Assembly: GCA_000708835.1 (NCBI GenBank)
Contig: DF237072.1
Span: forward strand, 1-64,000
DNA from: Klebsormidium nitens
Lineage: Eukaryota > Streptophyta > Klebsormidiophyceae > Klebsormidiales > Klebsormidiaceae
Length of the DNA: 64,000 bases
Direction: 5' to 3'
Below, piece by piece: positions 32,144 to 43,000 of the stretch (position 1 is its first letter; each line of letters starts with the position of its first letter). Made by a program: the position numbers and the translations under genes. A model generated the notes under the pieces. The model searched no databases. It worked only from the letters and a program-made list of their open reading frames with translations, and was not told the DNA's origin.

Positions 32144-35076
32144 ATGTCGAAGAAAAACAAGCTGAGCACGAGGAAGCGCCTTCACGATGCGGAACTTAAG
32201 AGTGAGTATCTGGTCTACAGAAGGTTGTCTGTCGCGAAAGGATTGCCGTCAAACTCTAGTACCTGGCTTCACTTGAGAACGGTAGCAAATTAATGCTCTT
32301 GTCAGAGTTCTCATCCAGTTTTGTTACGCTGTGGTAACGGCGGCAATCTCTTGCCCGTGTTTCTTTTTATATGTGGCACATCCCTGGGGCTTTCAAGTCT
32401 TTTTTCACTTACTTGATAGTAGTTACTTTGAGTTTCGTTAGCAAGAAGGCCTTTTGAGTCCTGGTGCCAGTGATGGGACGTGTCAGCAGATTCATGCAAG
32501 AAGCTCATATGAGTCAGCATCGAGAACCACTCTGATCAGAGTTTCATGGTGACTGATCGCTACACTCAAAACGTTCATGGGTGATGGAAGAGGATAGTGC
32601 GGACACCATTGAAGGCGGTTGTGATCCTAACCCAAACCCTAACCCTAACCCTTACCTAACCCACCTTTGGATTGGTCAACGCTTAGTGGCATCATGAGCA
32701 CTCTGGAGAGGGTCATGTTCTCTTACTTGATCAGAAGCGCCTCCGGATCCCATCCTGCCTCGTTGCGCAGCAGTGCGGATTTTCCTAGCACGTAGTTCAG
32801 CAACTTCAGATGGGCTTTAAAACTGGGCTCAAACCAACATAAGGTTGTCTTATAGGGAACAGTTGTAAGACCTTTGGAGTTCTCAAATGAAGGTGCTGTT
32901 TATTCAGCTCAGTTCTGTCGCACCAGGAGCATTGGTAGACACTTCTGCTTTGCCCATAGGATTCGTGTTGAATCCCGTACTGTGGATTGAGAATCTTCGT
33001 TGATTATGTGGATGACTTTAAAACCCCTCAGCTGATGTGTAGCTGCCTTCCACAAGCTTTAGGTTTGATCCCTATTGTAAAGTCATATGAATCATGCTGG
33101 AGTCGGCGCCAAAGAAGTGCTGCTTGTCTTTGCCCCATTACGCCCCAGGTGTAAACTTTTTTGGAGATTTGTTCCTGCGCAAAAGGTTTGTCAGTATCTG
33201 GGGCAAGTTTGGTAGTTGGGAGTGAGCAGGAATGGACCTTTTGTCCGATTGGCAGCCAATGTGGGGCTTTGGAATTTGCAACGTACTTTTTCCACTCCCC
33301 TCTTGTCCTATGAACCAGCAGTGTTCCTGTTTGCTGAATGGATCTGGCCCGGAACCTTCTTTCTGATCCTTTTCTTTCTACACATGGAGAGCTAGCGCTG
33401 GTAAAGAAGCAAGAGACACCTGCGTTCTCGTTAAGGCAATTGCTTTTGGTCGACAGGTCAGGCTAGCTTAACAACAGGTCAACCTCTCTGGCAGACTGGC
33501 GAAGGTGCAGCCAAACAATGGATCCGTCCCTCGTGTCATTACTGGAAAGAGAGATGTTTGTCCGCCAATCGCGTACATGTTGCTCGATTGGATGGTGTCG
33601 GAAAAGAGATCTTGATCCTGAAAGAGCAGACTACCAGATAATCATTTTGGAATCTTGTTCGTCAAGTTCGAATAAAACGGGCGGACAATGACTATCCCTC
33701 CTGCGAGCCTCGTAGTGCCTGTCGCCTGCTCAACTTAGGACTGCCGCTGTTGGGTCCTCGTACAAGCCCCTGGAATCGAGTTGAGGACCTGTTGAGTACG
33801 GGTAGATAATGTCTGGCGGTCTGATGGGGCGCCCCCAACTTTCTATCCGGAGGTTTTCAGGGGATTTGTTCGAATGCAGAAAAGGACTGTTGCTGCTGGT
33901 CTACTTGGGTGCTGGTACATGCCAAACCGAGCTCTGAAAAAGGTTAGCCTTGCTTATTTTCTATCTGGCAATCGAGGGTCCTGATATTCTTAGTTGGGGT
34001 GCAGTCTTAGTTGGGGCGCAGTCATAGGATCTGATTCTGACGTCTCGCCGAACTTTTGCAGAGGAGCGAGAAGAGAAGGACAAGCGAGAGGCCAAGATGA
34101 AGAAAAAGGCGGAAAAGCTAAAGGTGAGACGCAATCCTCGGAAATCGAGGCCTGTACTGTTGCCCGTTGTTTGCAGGCTGGGGTGGCGGAAGTAATTGCC
34201 GACTGATGCTGAACTTTTCCGTAGATGGAGTGCTTGGACGGCCCTAAGTCCAGCTTACAAGTTCTTCTTTTGAATGATGTGACTTCGAAGAAAGTCTCCA
34301 CTCAATCTGGACGAAAGCTTGCGGTGAAACAGCCTCAAAAGTTCCGCGTATGAAAGTGCCCGGTATCTTTGTAGCTTGTTGTCCATTGCGCCGTGATTGT
34401 GAGATTCCAAAATCGTACGGGGCTGCGGCACCTAGTACGAGACATTAGACATTTGCAGCAACAATCGCTGTTGGTTTTTAACGTCAACAAGTTTTTGTTA
34501 TCTAGTCTTCAGCCGTTGGTGAAATGTCAGGAGGTTTGAGTTAAGCGCGAAAGCCGTTCCTCGAAATTTCCGGAAGTAGCATCAAGTTTTGAAAGCCGGC
34601 CAATGATTGGAAGACTGGTGCGCCCAATCTCGGACGATTCTAAACCCGAACGGGCAAACCCGATATCTAATTTCGGACTCAGTTAACACAGTCTGCGGCT
34701 CCTCGTGCGCGTCGGTTCTCGATGTCGTGTGTCAAAGTACCATCAGGAGACGAGCCGCGCGCGACAGCGTTACACACGCGCGTGTGCAGCCGCAGACTTG
34801 TTCGGATAGTCCGAAATTAGATTTCGGGTTTGCCCGTCCGAGATTGGGCGCACCAGTCTTATATTCTGTAGATCAACTCTGTGATTCTTTTATTCCACAT
34901 CGCAATGAGCACTTACATGTCGATTGTCCCTGGTTGCTCCGTAGGTCAACCCTGGTAGTTCGTTGGCGAAACAACACAAGAGAGGCTTAAAGGTGGGTCG
35001 GCAAAAGCAGTTCCGGTTAGCAAAGCCGGCCGAGAAGCGGAAGCAGAAGGCATTGAGTGCAATGGATCTTGATTAA
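32144..35076 (+). CDS. Small lysine-rich protein, probably nuclear/nucleolar, family unknown
   Basis: Four exons join in phase: 32144-32201, 34062-34123, 34225-34347 and 34945-35076, giving 124 residues ending in TAA. The N-terminus reads MSKKNKLSTRKRLHDAELK, followed by a charged helix (EREEKDKREAKMKKKAEKLK), a middle exon (DVTSKKVSTQSGRKLAVKQ) and a basic tail (KVGRQKQFRLAKPAEKRKQK). Composition and basic clusters suggest a nucleolar or ribosome-biogenesis factor, which is inference only. Donors are GTGAGT, GTGAGA and GTATGA; acceptors are TTGCAG, CCGTAG and CCGTAG. The first intron (1.86 kb) contains a telomere-like tract and could hide another small exon. The last intron holds a foldback element. 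Confidence 0.65.
32626..32662. repeat. Short interstitial telomere-like tract
   Basis: CCTAACCC, AAACCCTAACCCTAACCC and TTACCTAACCC follow each other, about five degenerate units of CCCTAA/CCCTAAA. It is too short and impure to be a chromosome end. It lies in the first intron of the lysine-rich protein gene. Confidence 0.75.
34611..34860. mobile_element. Foldback/MITE-like element with 26-bp perfect terminal inverted repeats
   Basis: The element starts AAGACTGGTGCGCCCAATCT and continues CGGACG; its right end is the exact reverse complement (CGTCCGAGATTGGGCGCACC then AGTCTT). The arms stay complementary inward through GGGCAAACCCGA, CTAATTTCGGACT and GTCTGCGGC, with one insertion of about 16 bp in the left arm, so almost the whole 250 bp can fold into a hairpin with a GC-rich loop. 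There is no open frame and no obvious target-site duplication. It sits in the last intron of the lysine-rich protein gene. Confidence 0.85.
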
Positions 35077-37036
35077 CATAAGCAGCTCTACGTGTAGTAA
35101 TTTATGTACATATAAGGGAGCATTGAAGTTCTTCTCAGGTCTTACGATCTGAACTCGGTTCAAGACCGAGGTGATACCTTCGAGCTTGTTGTGAAGTCGC
35201 TTGACTTGATCACGCGGTTAAATCCAAGATTGGCCCGACTGTACCTGCATAAGTGTTATCTGTGAAGGTAATAGGGCTTACACGGGGGACGTTTGCAAGT
35301 AAGCTAATGCATCATTGGAACCGAGAAATTTTCTGAGGCCGTTGTCCAGACCCACATTTATTCACGAAGTATGCCACCGGACAGCGCCCGGGCCCAAACC
35401 GTCCGGGCGGGCCCGGGTACGGCCGAACCCGGCCCGGCCCGGGCCTGGAATTGGAACCGGTCGGAGACATGATTGCATGCCAGTTGAGTTGTTGCGCGTT
35501 CAATCCGACTCATGCAGATATGCCAACTTATGCCTCGGTGCGCTGGCATCATGTGGCCGCCTCGATCTGCATGAATGATGCCGGCGCTGACAGCGAGTGA
35601 CAATCGAATATTTGCATTTACAGCCGATCCGATCTAGCTGAATTGCCGGGGGCCGGAACTTGTGACGGTTGCAGTCATGGTAGAGTGCAGTGCCTTTTCT
35701 ACATGTGTCGTGTTGAGCGGAGCTTACCGTCGGCCAACGGTCTAATATAGTAATCGGATCGCGCCAAACGCCGCTCTGAGGCCTTCACACACACACCGTG
35801 GCACGAAATATCAAATTGACTGGGAGCCATACCTGCTTGCTAAGGCACGTACATGTATATGCAACGATAGTGGGTTTGTAACGTACATGAAACTTCGAAG
35901 GTGTATCGTGATATATGGCGTCAGATATGATTCATCTCTTCAAGTTGCATGGAGCGAAACAGGCGGCCGACCGTGGCGGCTAGCTCATGAGCAAACATTT
36001 AGTAGCATGCTGGGCCGGGCCGGCGCGGCCCGTCTGCACTATTATAGGCGACGAGCTTAGTACGCGTATGGCAGTGCGTGGGTCCTCATGGCATCTATAC
36101 GAGTCGTATGCGTATACAATCATGCACATTAAAATCTTTATCAGTCGGATCAATCATGAATCGACCCTCTCAAGCTCAAGCCGGCCTGCTCTTACACACG
36201 TGATTGCGAGTTTCGAATGATAATGCCGGCAACTGCTCAAGCTAGGTAAATCTCCTCCCTCTAGAGTCCCAGCTAATTCTTCAACCCAATTATTCCCCTT
36301 TGGCCCGGTCCCAATCAGCCACGAGAGTTTCTCCGCTAAAGCATGTTGCCGAGACGTACAACCGCATTCTTCTGCCGGCTCAATCTAAATACACGATTAG
36401 ATATACAGTTTCAGGGCCAGAGTCAAGTACGTCTGACGGAATTTTCTTTTCTCCCGCGCTCAAATTTCACCCGCTCACCGTTCAGCTTGTACAATTACAA
36501 ATTCTAGTTCCGACCCTGATATTCGTACATCTACGAAAACTTTAAGCGCCGCCGCCTAAGTTCCTTCTTGTTACCAAATGCTTTGTACTGTTCGCAACGC
36601 CGCGTTGTTCTGGGGATATTGTACAGGTGAATCATACCTACCCTACACGGATTGCAATGTCCCACGGTAACAAGATGCATAGCTCTCTTGGACTCGGTTG
36701 ACCGACTACGGTGCGTGTTTGACGAGGCTCTCTAATTAGGATACACTAATGGACCGCTCCGTAAGAATGGGGCCCCGTACCGTACACATCCCTATCTTTA
36801 AACTTGCTCCTTACATGACGAGCTGATCGCTGAGGGGAAAAAGCGAGCATCTGTGCGTGCAAAATAGCGGCAACGATACCTGAATAATCCTGCGTGCCAG
36901 ATCTTACACCGCCTTGCTTTTAAGTTACGAGTGTGCTGCAAGAAGGGAAAACAGCGGTCGGCTTTAGCTCAAGCACTCGAATCAAAGATCCGAATTGTGT
37001 CAATTCTTTTGTTCTTTGCCTTGGGTTTGCCTTGCT
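35077..37036. other. Intergenic sequence, no gene supported
   Basis: This lies between the 3' ends of the lysine-rich protein gene and the phosphate transporter. A GC-rich simple tract of CCCGGGC/CCCGGC words lies at 35386-35450. The rest (35.6-36.9 kb) has many palindromic words and CATG/GTAC clusters and no open frame with recognisable content. Confidence 0.4.
35386..35450. repeat. GC-rich low-complexity tract (CCCGGG-type words)
   Basis: The stretch is built almost entirely from CCCGGGC, CCGGGCGGG and CCCGGCCCGG words, giving several overlapping palindromes. It does not look coding. Function unknown. Confidence 0.7.
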
Positions 37037-40000
37037 TCAAAGGCTTAGCAGACGTACTTGCGGAAGCAAGCGAAAGCAGTATCTCATATGCGGGAGGTAG
37101 CCGTTCTTCGATTTCTCAACGCCTTCAAATCGGCTCGCAGGTGCCAAGGGCAAGGCCCTCAGCGCAGAGTTTGACCCGAAACTCGTAGAAGCAACATCAA
37201 TTTGCAAAGATTTCCAACCCATACGCACCTGTTGTACAAGTTGACGGTGGCATTGTGAGCCGCCACGTAGTCGTACGGGTGCTCGTTCGCCTTCTTGGAA
37301 AGCGCAGTCACCGTCTTGCTCAGGGACTGTCAGCAGCGAGAAGCACGTGAGTCTGTTGGTCGTGACAGATATGAAGATGAAAAGCAACCCTTGATAAGCT
37401 AAGGGACCGTGGAGAAACACGGGTGTAAGTCTATCAGCGTGACCGATATGACGACGAAGTCAAACCCTTGATAAGCTAGGGACCATGGAGAAACACGGTC
37501 CAAGCGGCCCAAGAGAAAGAAGCGCGTGAAGAAAGGACACACAAGAAGTTTTGGCTCCTATTGGTCTCGGCCCATTGGGTAAACAACCAATGTTTAACCG
37601 TTATTGCTCCAGGCTGGTTACCGCCCACATCTGGCGATCGGACATATCACCACTTCTTGACCAGCCCATAACCATCCAAGGTTAACGGCCAAAAATGCTT
37701 GTGAAAATGCTTACGTTCAGAGTGGGCTGGACCGCGGCGCCGGCGGCTGAGTTGTTCATCTGGCGGATCATACGCAGCGCCTGGTTATCGAGGTAGTTAG
37801 CGACGTAGTTATCGTCGTCAACAGACACTTTGCTGGGCGCGTAGACCACAAAGGAAGTGATTGCGGCGGCGAGCAGAGCCGCGACGACCAGGGTGAGGAC
37901 CCACCCGAAGAATGTCTGCAAAAAGGAGCCAAGGAATCTGGAATTTGGGTTTAGGATGATAATTTGTCGTTTGAGATTAATATACCCTGCCGGGCGCGCG
38001 TAAACCACGAAGAAAGTGATCGTGGCAGAAATTAGGGCCGCAACGACCACGGTGAGGACCCACCCAAAGAACGTCTGCAAATGGGAGCCGAGGAAGTCAA
38101 AAACGCAATTCGTCGAAACCCATGCTCCGTCCCGACTTCTCCGCTCCTCCTGCATGTGCAAGAATCGGACGGTATGTGTGCAGTTTGCAGAAGTCGTCCA
38201 TCAGTTCTCGCGTGAAGGGATCTCAAAAGCGAAGGGACGTGAGTACGGTTTAAAGCCGAAGCGCAGAGGTTCCGCAAGGGGCTTGAAGTCACCGCTCAGC
38301 ATCCGCACGAATCGCTACCGATCCAAGGCACAATGGATTGACTTTCTTTGTCTTCTGGTGACTCATGTAACAGCCTCGTAGCCCATGACAGGCCATGTAA
38401 GAAAGGTCGATCCTCAAGGGGTAACGACGCTAATAAGACAAGTTCCTCAAAGCCCCCTTAAAGAGGGCGTATTCAGATGCATCTGAAATTAGCGACGACT
38501 GGAGAGCACAGGATGCCGCATTTTCGGTCGCCGCGAAAATATCCTGACGTCATTGCTGCAGCGACGTTGACCTGGGCTTTTGCCGCATTGAGATCGCCGC
38601 AACAGCCACGTGGGTTCCTTCGACGCCCTCTTTAAGGAACGTTGTCCGCGGAACGAAGCTAGCACGCTCACAGCACGCTCACCCTGAAGATGACCCGCCA
38701 GTTGACGCCCTTAGATCCCTCGAAAAGCCCCATGGCAATGAGGGCGCCGGTGATGACCTGGGTCGTGGAAACGGGCAGGCCTGCACTCAATAAGCAAAGT
38801 ATTGATATGACCAATTTTGAAGGAAGGCAGAGAGGACGGCCGTTTTCGGCGGAACGATGCAACTCGGATCTTCCAGCAGGCCGGAAGGGAGTATAGGAAT
38901 AAGGGCAAAGAGCAAGGATAAGAAAGTCGCGAGCACGGCTTAGCTCTGTGGAATTGAGTCTCAGATCAGAGACACCGTTCGATCAAGTGCGGGTTTGAAA
39001 CAAAGTTTTTGCACGAGGAGAACGCTTCGAAGTGCAGCTAACGGGGCGATTGCAACCAGTCATTTTGAGTTGTCCGGCTGAGAGTCACAATCTGGCTGCT
39101 AACTAGGCTGTTTACCAGATTCGAGTCTCAGGTTGTTGGACAAACAGCCGGTATTTTAACCCTTCTCAACGGTTGGTTACCGCTTAACTCTGTTTGTTGG
39201 GCCACTTGTTCACCAGTCCGTAACCATCCAAGGTTAAGTACAAGAAGCTAAAGTGGGCGGGGTGCTGACCGAATCTCGAGGAGATGATGACGACAGCCGC
39301 GGTCGAAAGCTCGCAACAGAAGCCGCGCGCGTTCGTCAGCTTCACGGCTTTCACGCCCAGCACCTGGAGGATCTTGTACCCGTATGTCGCCAAGCCGACC
39401 ACAATACCAGCCCCGCCTGCAATTTGAGTGCAGGAATCGGTTTGAAAGCGGGTTTCGTTTCCGGTTGAGAGGATTTTTGGCTGCTAACCAGGCTGATGGC
39501 CAGCGGCAAACTCGGGACATTACTGGTCAAACAACCGGAAAGCTTTAAAGGACCGGAGCATATTCGAATGTGGATTTGAGTGGTTTGGATTTTGTGAGCA
39601 GGGTTCACTGATGCAACTCAGCATAGGCCTAGTTCAAGCACGAGGATGTTTCTGCGAGCGAACGACTGATTTCAAATGGAATTGCCTTCCGTAAATATCT
39701 GGAAGTGGAAGAGCCCACAGCACGAAGTAAATGCTGTTTCGCTATCCGCACACGAGTGCATTAAGGAAGATCGTTGACTCAAAACACGACGCAGCAGAAT
39801 CATGGAACTCACAAATGGTAAGTAAAACGACGCACGGAACTCGAACGTCAAAACGACCTACCGTAGGCGAGAATCCACTTTTCAACTGGGGACTTGGAAG
39901 GCACCTGGCTCGTGTTCCTGCAAAGAAAAGGACGGCTCAAACAGTGAGGTTGTGAAGCTCAGCAACGGACCTGGACTTTTCCAACTGGGCACTCTGAGAA

Positions 40001-43000
40001 CCCACTCGAATGAAGGAAAGGGTCCAAAGTACAACTCGTGGAACGGATGAGGAAACAGAGATGGACAGGATTCCAGACGCGCACTGAAGACCATCGCAGA
40101 TCACACAGCACAAAGCGAGGAATCGATGGAGGGTGCTGAGCACTTCTGAGTCCGTGAAAAGGTTTGCGTAAGGTCCTCTCTTCAAGGGCCGCTTTCGTCC
40201 CTAAGCGGAGAGCCGTTCCAGGTTTTCTTGATACCCTGATCATATGGTTGAGTTGGCAAGCTCCAGAACGGTCGTTCATATGTATACTAGACCCCCTGTT
40301 CTAGTAAAACCGTTCTAGCACGAACGTACACATTACGCGAACGTTTCAGTATGTTTAACAGAAGCTGCATATAACAAAAACACTGGAACATCCTAGAACG
40401 GCCGCATTCTTTACAGAGAACTTCGTAGAACCGTTACTAGAACGGGAGAATTCGTTTTACGTACCAGATGGTGTAGACAGCAGAGTAGGGCCCCAAAGCG
40501 TTGGCAACGTCGTTGGAGCCGTGGGAGAACGACATCACCATAGCGGAGAAAATCTGGAGTAGGTGAGAAGCAGAAGGTGTTGATTCCAGTTGGGTTTCTT
40601 CCCCAATCTCACTCAGGCAGAAGACACACAGGATACTCTGGCACTTAATCACGGATGGGTATGGGCTAAGTATGGGCCGGTTTGAAAGCGGTTTTATGTC
40701 CATTAACCAGATTTGGGCGGTGACCACCCCTTTCAAAGTCTTTGATCTGGTCTACTCATGCAGAGTGTCATTCGTGCGGAGAGTCAACCATGCAGAGAGT
40801 CATTCGTGCAGAGAGATGCCGAGTAGACTAAATGGACTCGGACTCCCCAGAGCTTGAGGAAACCGAGTGCAGGGGCACAGGGCCAGGATACACCGAATCA
40901 ATTTTCCTGACAGACGTTGAAGTTGGTGAAAGACCGTTGTGTGGCGTCACTGCAAAGCTGCTTTCTCACTAAGGTAAGGGGAAAACTGATTTGAGGTCAT
41001 CTTCGTGACCTTGATTCCGCTGCCAAACGCGCACCTGGAGGTAGCGGAACAGCCGCTCGGTCTTGAAGTCGAAGACTTCGGCCCCTTCCCAGATCGTACC
41101 GATGCGCTCGTCTCGATCGATGGCGTCGTGGACTTCGTAGGTAGCGCCGAACGTCAGCGTCTTGACCACAACGTTGCCAAAGATAAATTTGCCCGCGTTT
41201 GTCTGCGCGAATTTATTCACACCAAACCTCTCCATGGAGCGATGCCACATGGTGTCCTTCCCTGCGCGAGGTCACGAGATATGATGTTAACGTGACAGCG
41301 AAAGTGTGAACAGGCTCTGCCGTCACCTCCAAATAGAGCCGCCCACAGACCCCAACAAACCCACCAAGTATCAGGGCCTTCACCGACTCCGACGTACGGT
41401 AACAAACGTTTGCAAGAGAGTGATCTTTCAGGCTGATACAAATGCGGCCTCTTAACTTGTTAACGGAGGCAATGCTCTGTACTGGGCAGCTAAGATGCAA
41501 CTGTCAGCCATCTCACAGATGGTTTCGCCGTTTATCATTGAAATTCCTGGGCTGATACGAAGCTGGTTATGTGTCCAATATCCAAATTTGGGCGCTAAAT
41601 ACCGGAGCCTTCGAGCAAAGTTAGATACCGGTTATTGTTTTAAGAACCTGAGACTCAAATCTGGCAGTCAGCTTGGTTAACAGTCAGAATCTCCTGTGGC
41701 TCGGTGGACACGTGTCTTACGGCCAACGGCTGCTTCCTCTTCGGCGACCGCACGCTGGCGCGCAGCGTCCTTCGGGTCCAGCTCGCCTGCCTCGATCCTG
41801 GCGGCCTCAACTTGCCGGTCATTTCACGGCTGCAAAAACATGGGTTATCATTTCAGAAAAAGCACTGCAAAAGCCTGTGCAAATCTCAGAACTGCAAATA
41901 GAACGAAGACCAGCTCGATCGGAGAAGAAGTACAGAACCCAGTTTCCGGTCCAGTTCCGGCCGTCAGCTTTAGTGCTGCGAGAACAACGGAGTTCACATC
42001 TTCTCAGAAGAAACACTACAAAATGCGTTTCAAGGTTCAAATCAGTTTCAGAGCTGCAAGAAGAAGGAAGACTAGCTCCGTTGAAGAGGAACTACAAGAC
42101 CAAGTTTCGGTCCAATTCCTGTCAGCTTCAGAATTGCAAATAGAACAAAGATTGTTCCAAAAGAAGCAGAGCAAAATTGGAATCTGGCTGCGCTTCGAAG
42201 CTGCCAGTATAATAGGAGCCGTATCAAAAGAAGACTCTTAAACCCACTCGCTTGATTGTCCGCTCTAGTTCCAGCAACCCAGCGAGGCTGTCACTAGAAG
42301 AACGGCGATCATGTTGTGTCATCACTTCCACTTTCGGTCCGCTTCAGAGCTTTGACACGGTGCCTGTCATTTCGACAGAAGCATTGCAGAAACCACTTGC
42401 TTACAACGTCCTCTTGAGGCGCCCTGTCGAGGCACACTAGGGTTATCAGAGTCGATTAACAAGCTTCTCAATGGCCCCTGTTACGTGTGCAGAAGCATTG
42501 CGAAACCCACTTGCTTAACCCGTCCTCTTAGAGGCGCCCGTCTTGGGTCAAACTAGGGTTATCAGAGTCGGTTAAACAAGCGCGCGCGCGCGCTCACCGC
42601 TCTCTCCGAGCGTCATCTGCGTGGACCGCCTTGTAAAGGAAGGGCATGATGAAAGCTGCCGTCAGGATTCCCATGCCCGCACCGATCACGATGCTGATCC
42701 AGACGCTCTTGCCGTCGGATACCTTCTGCAAAGACCAGAGGAGCTGACGTCAGCAAGAGGAGCTGACGTCAGAGGAAAGCCAAAACTCGTTGGGCCTATC
42801 TGAACTGGAAATGACATCTGCGTGGACAACTTGCAAAGGAGGTGGGGAACCTTCGTGGACGAGAGCTTGCACCGAAGTTAACGTCTGCATGCACGTTTAG
42901 CGGTGAATTAATCAAACGGTGGATGCTGCACTTGGTAAACGGCAGGCATGCAATGCGTGAAACAAGGATTAGTATTGCAGGGGTGATAGATAAGGAGCGA

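Noticed and set aside
37182-37228. 47-bp last intron of the phosphate transporter as a firm call
   Set aside because: The interval is shorter than the other introns in the window and its acceptor (ACGAG) is weak; kept only as a doubtful last exon.
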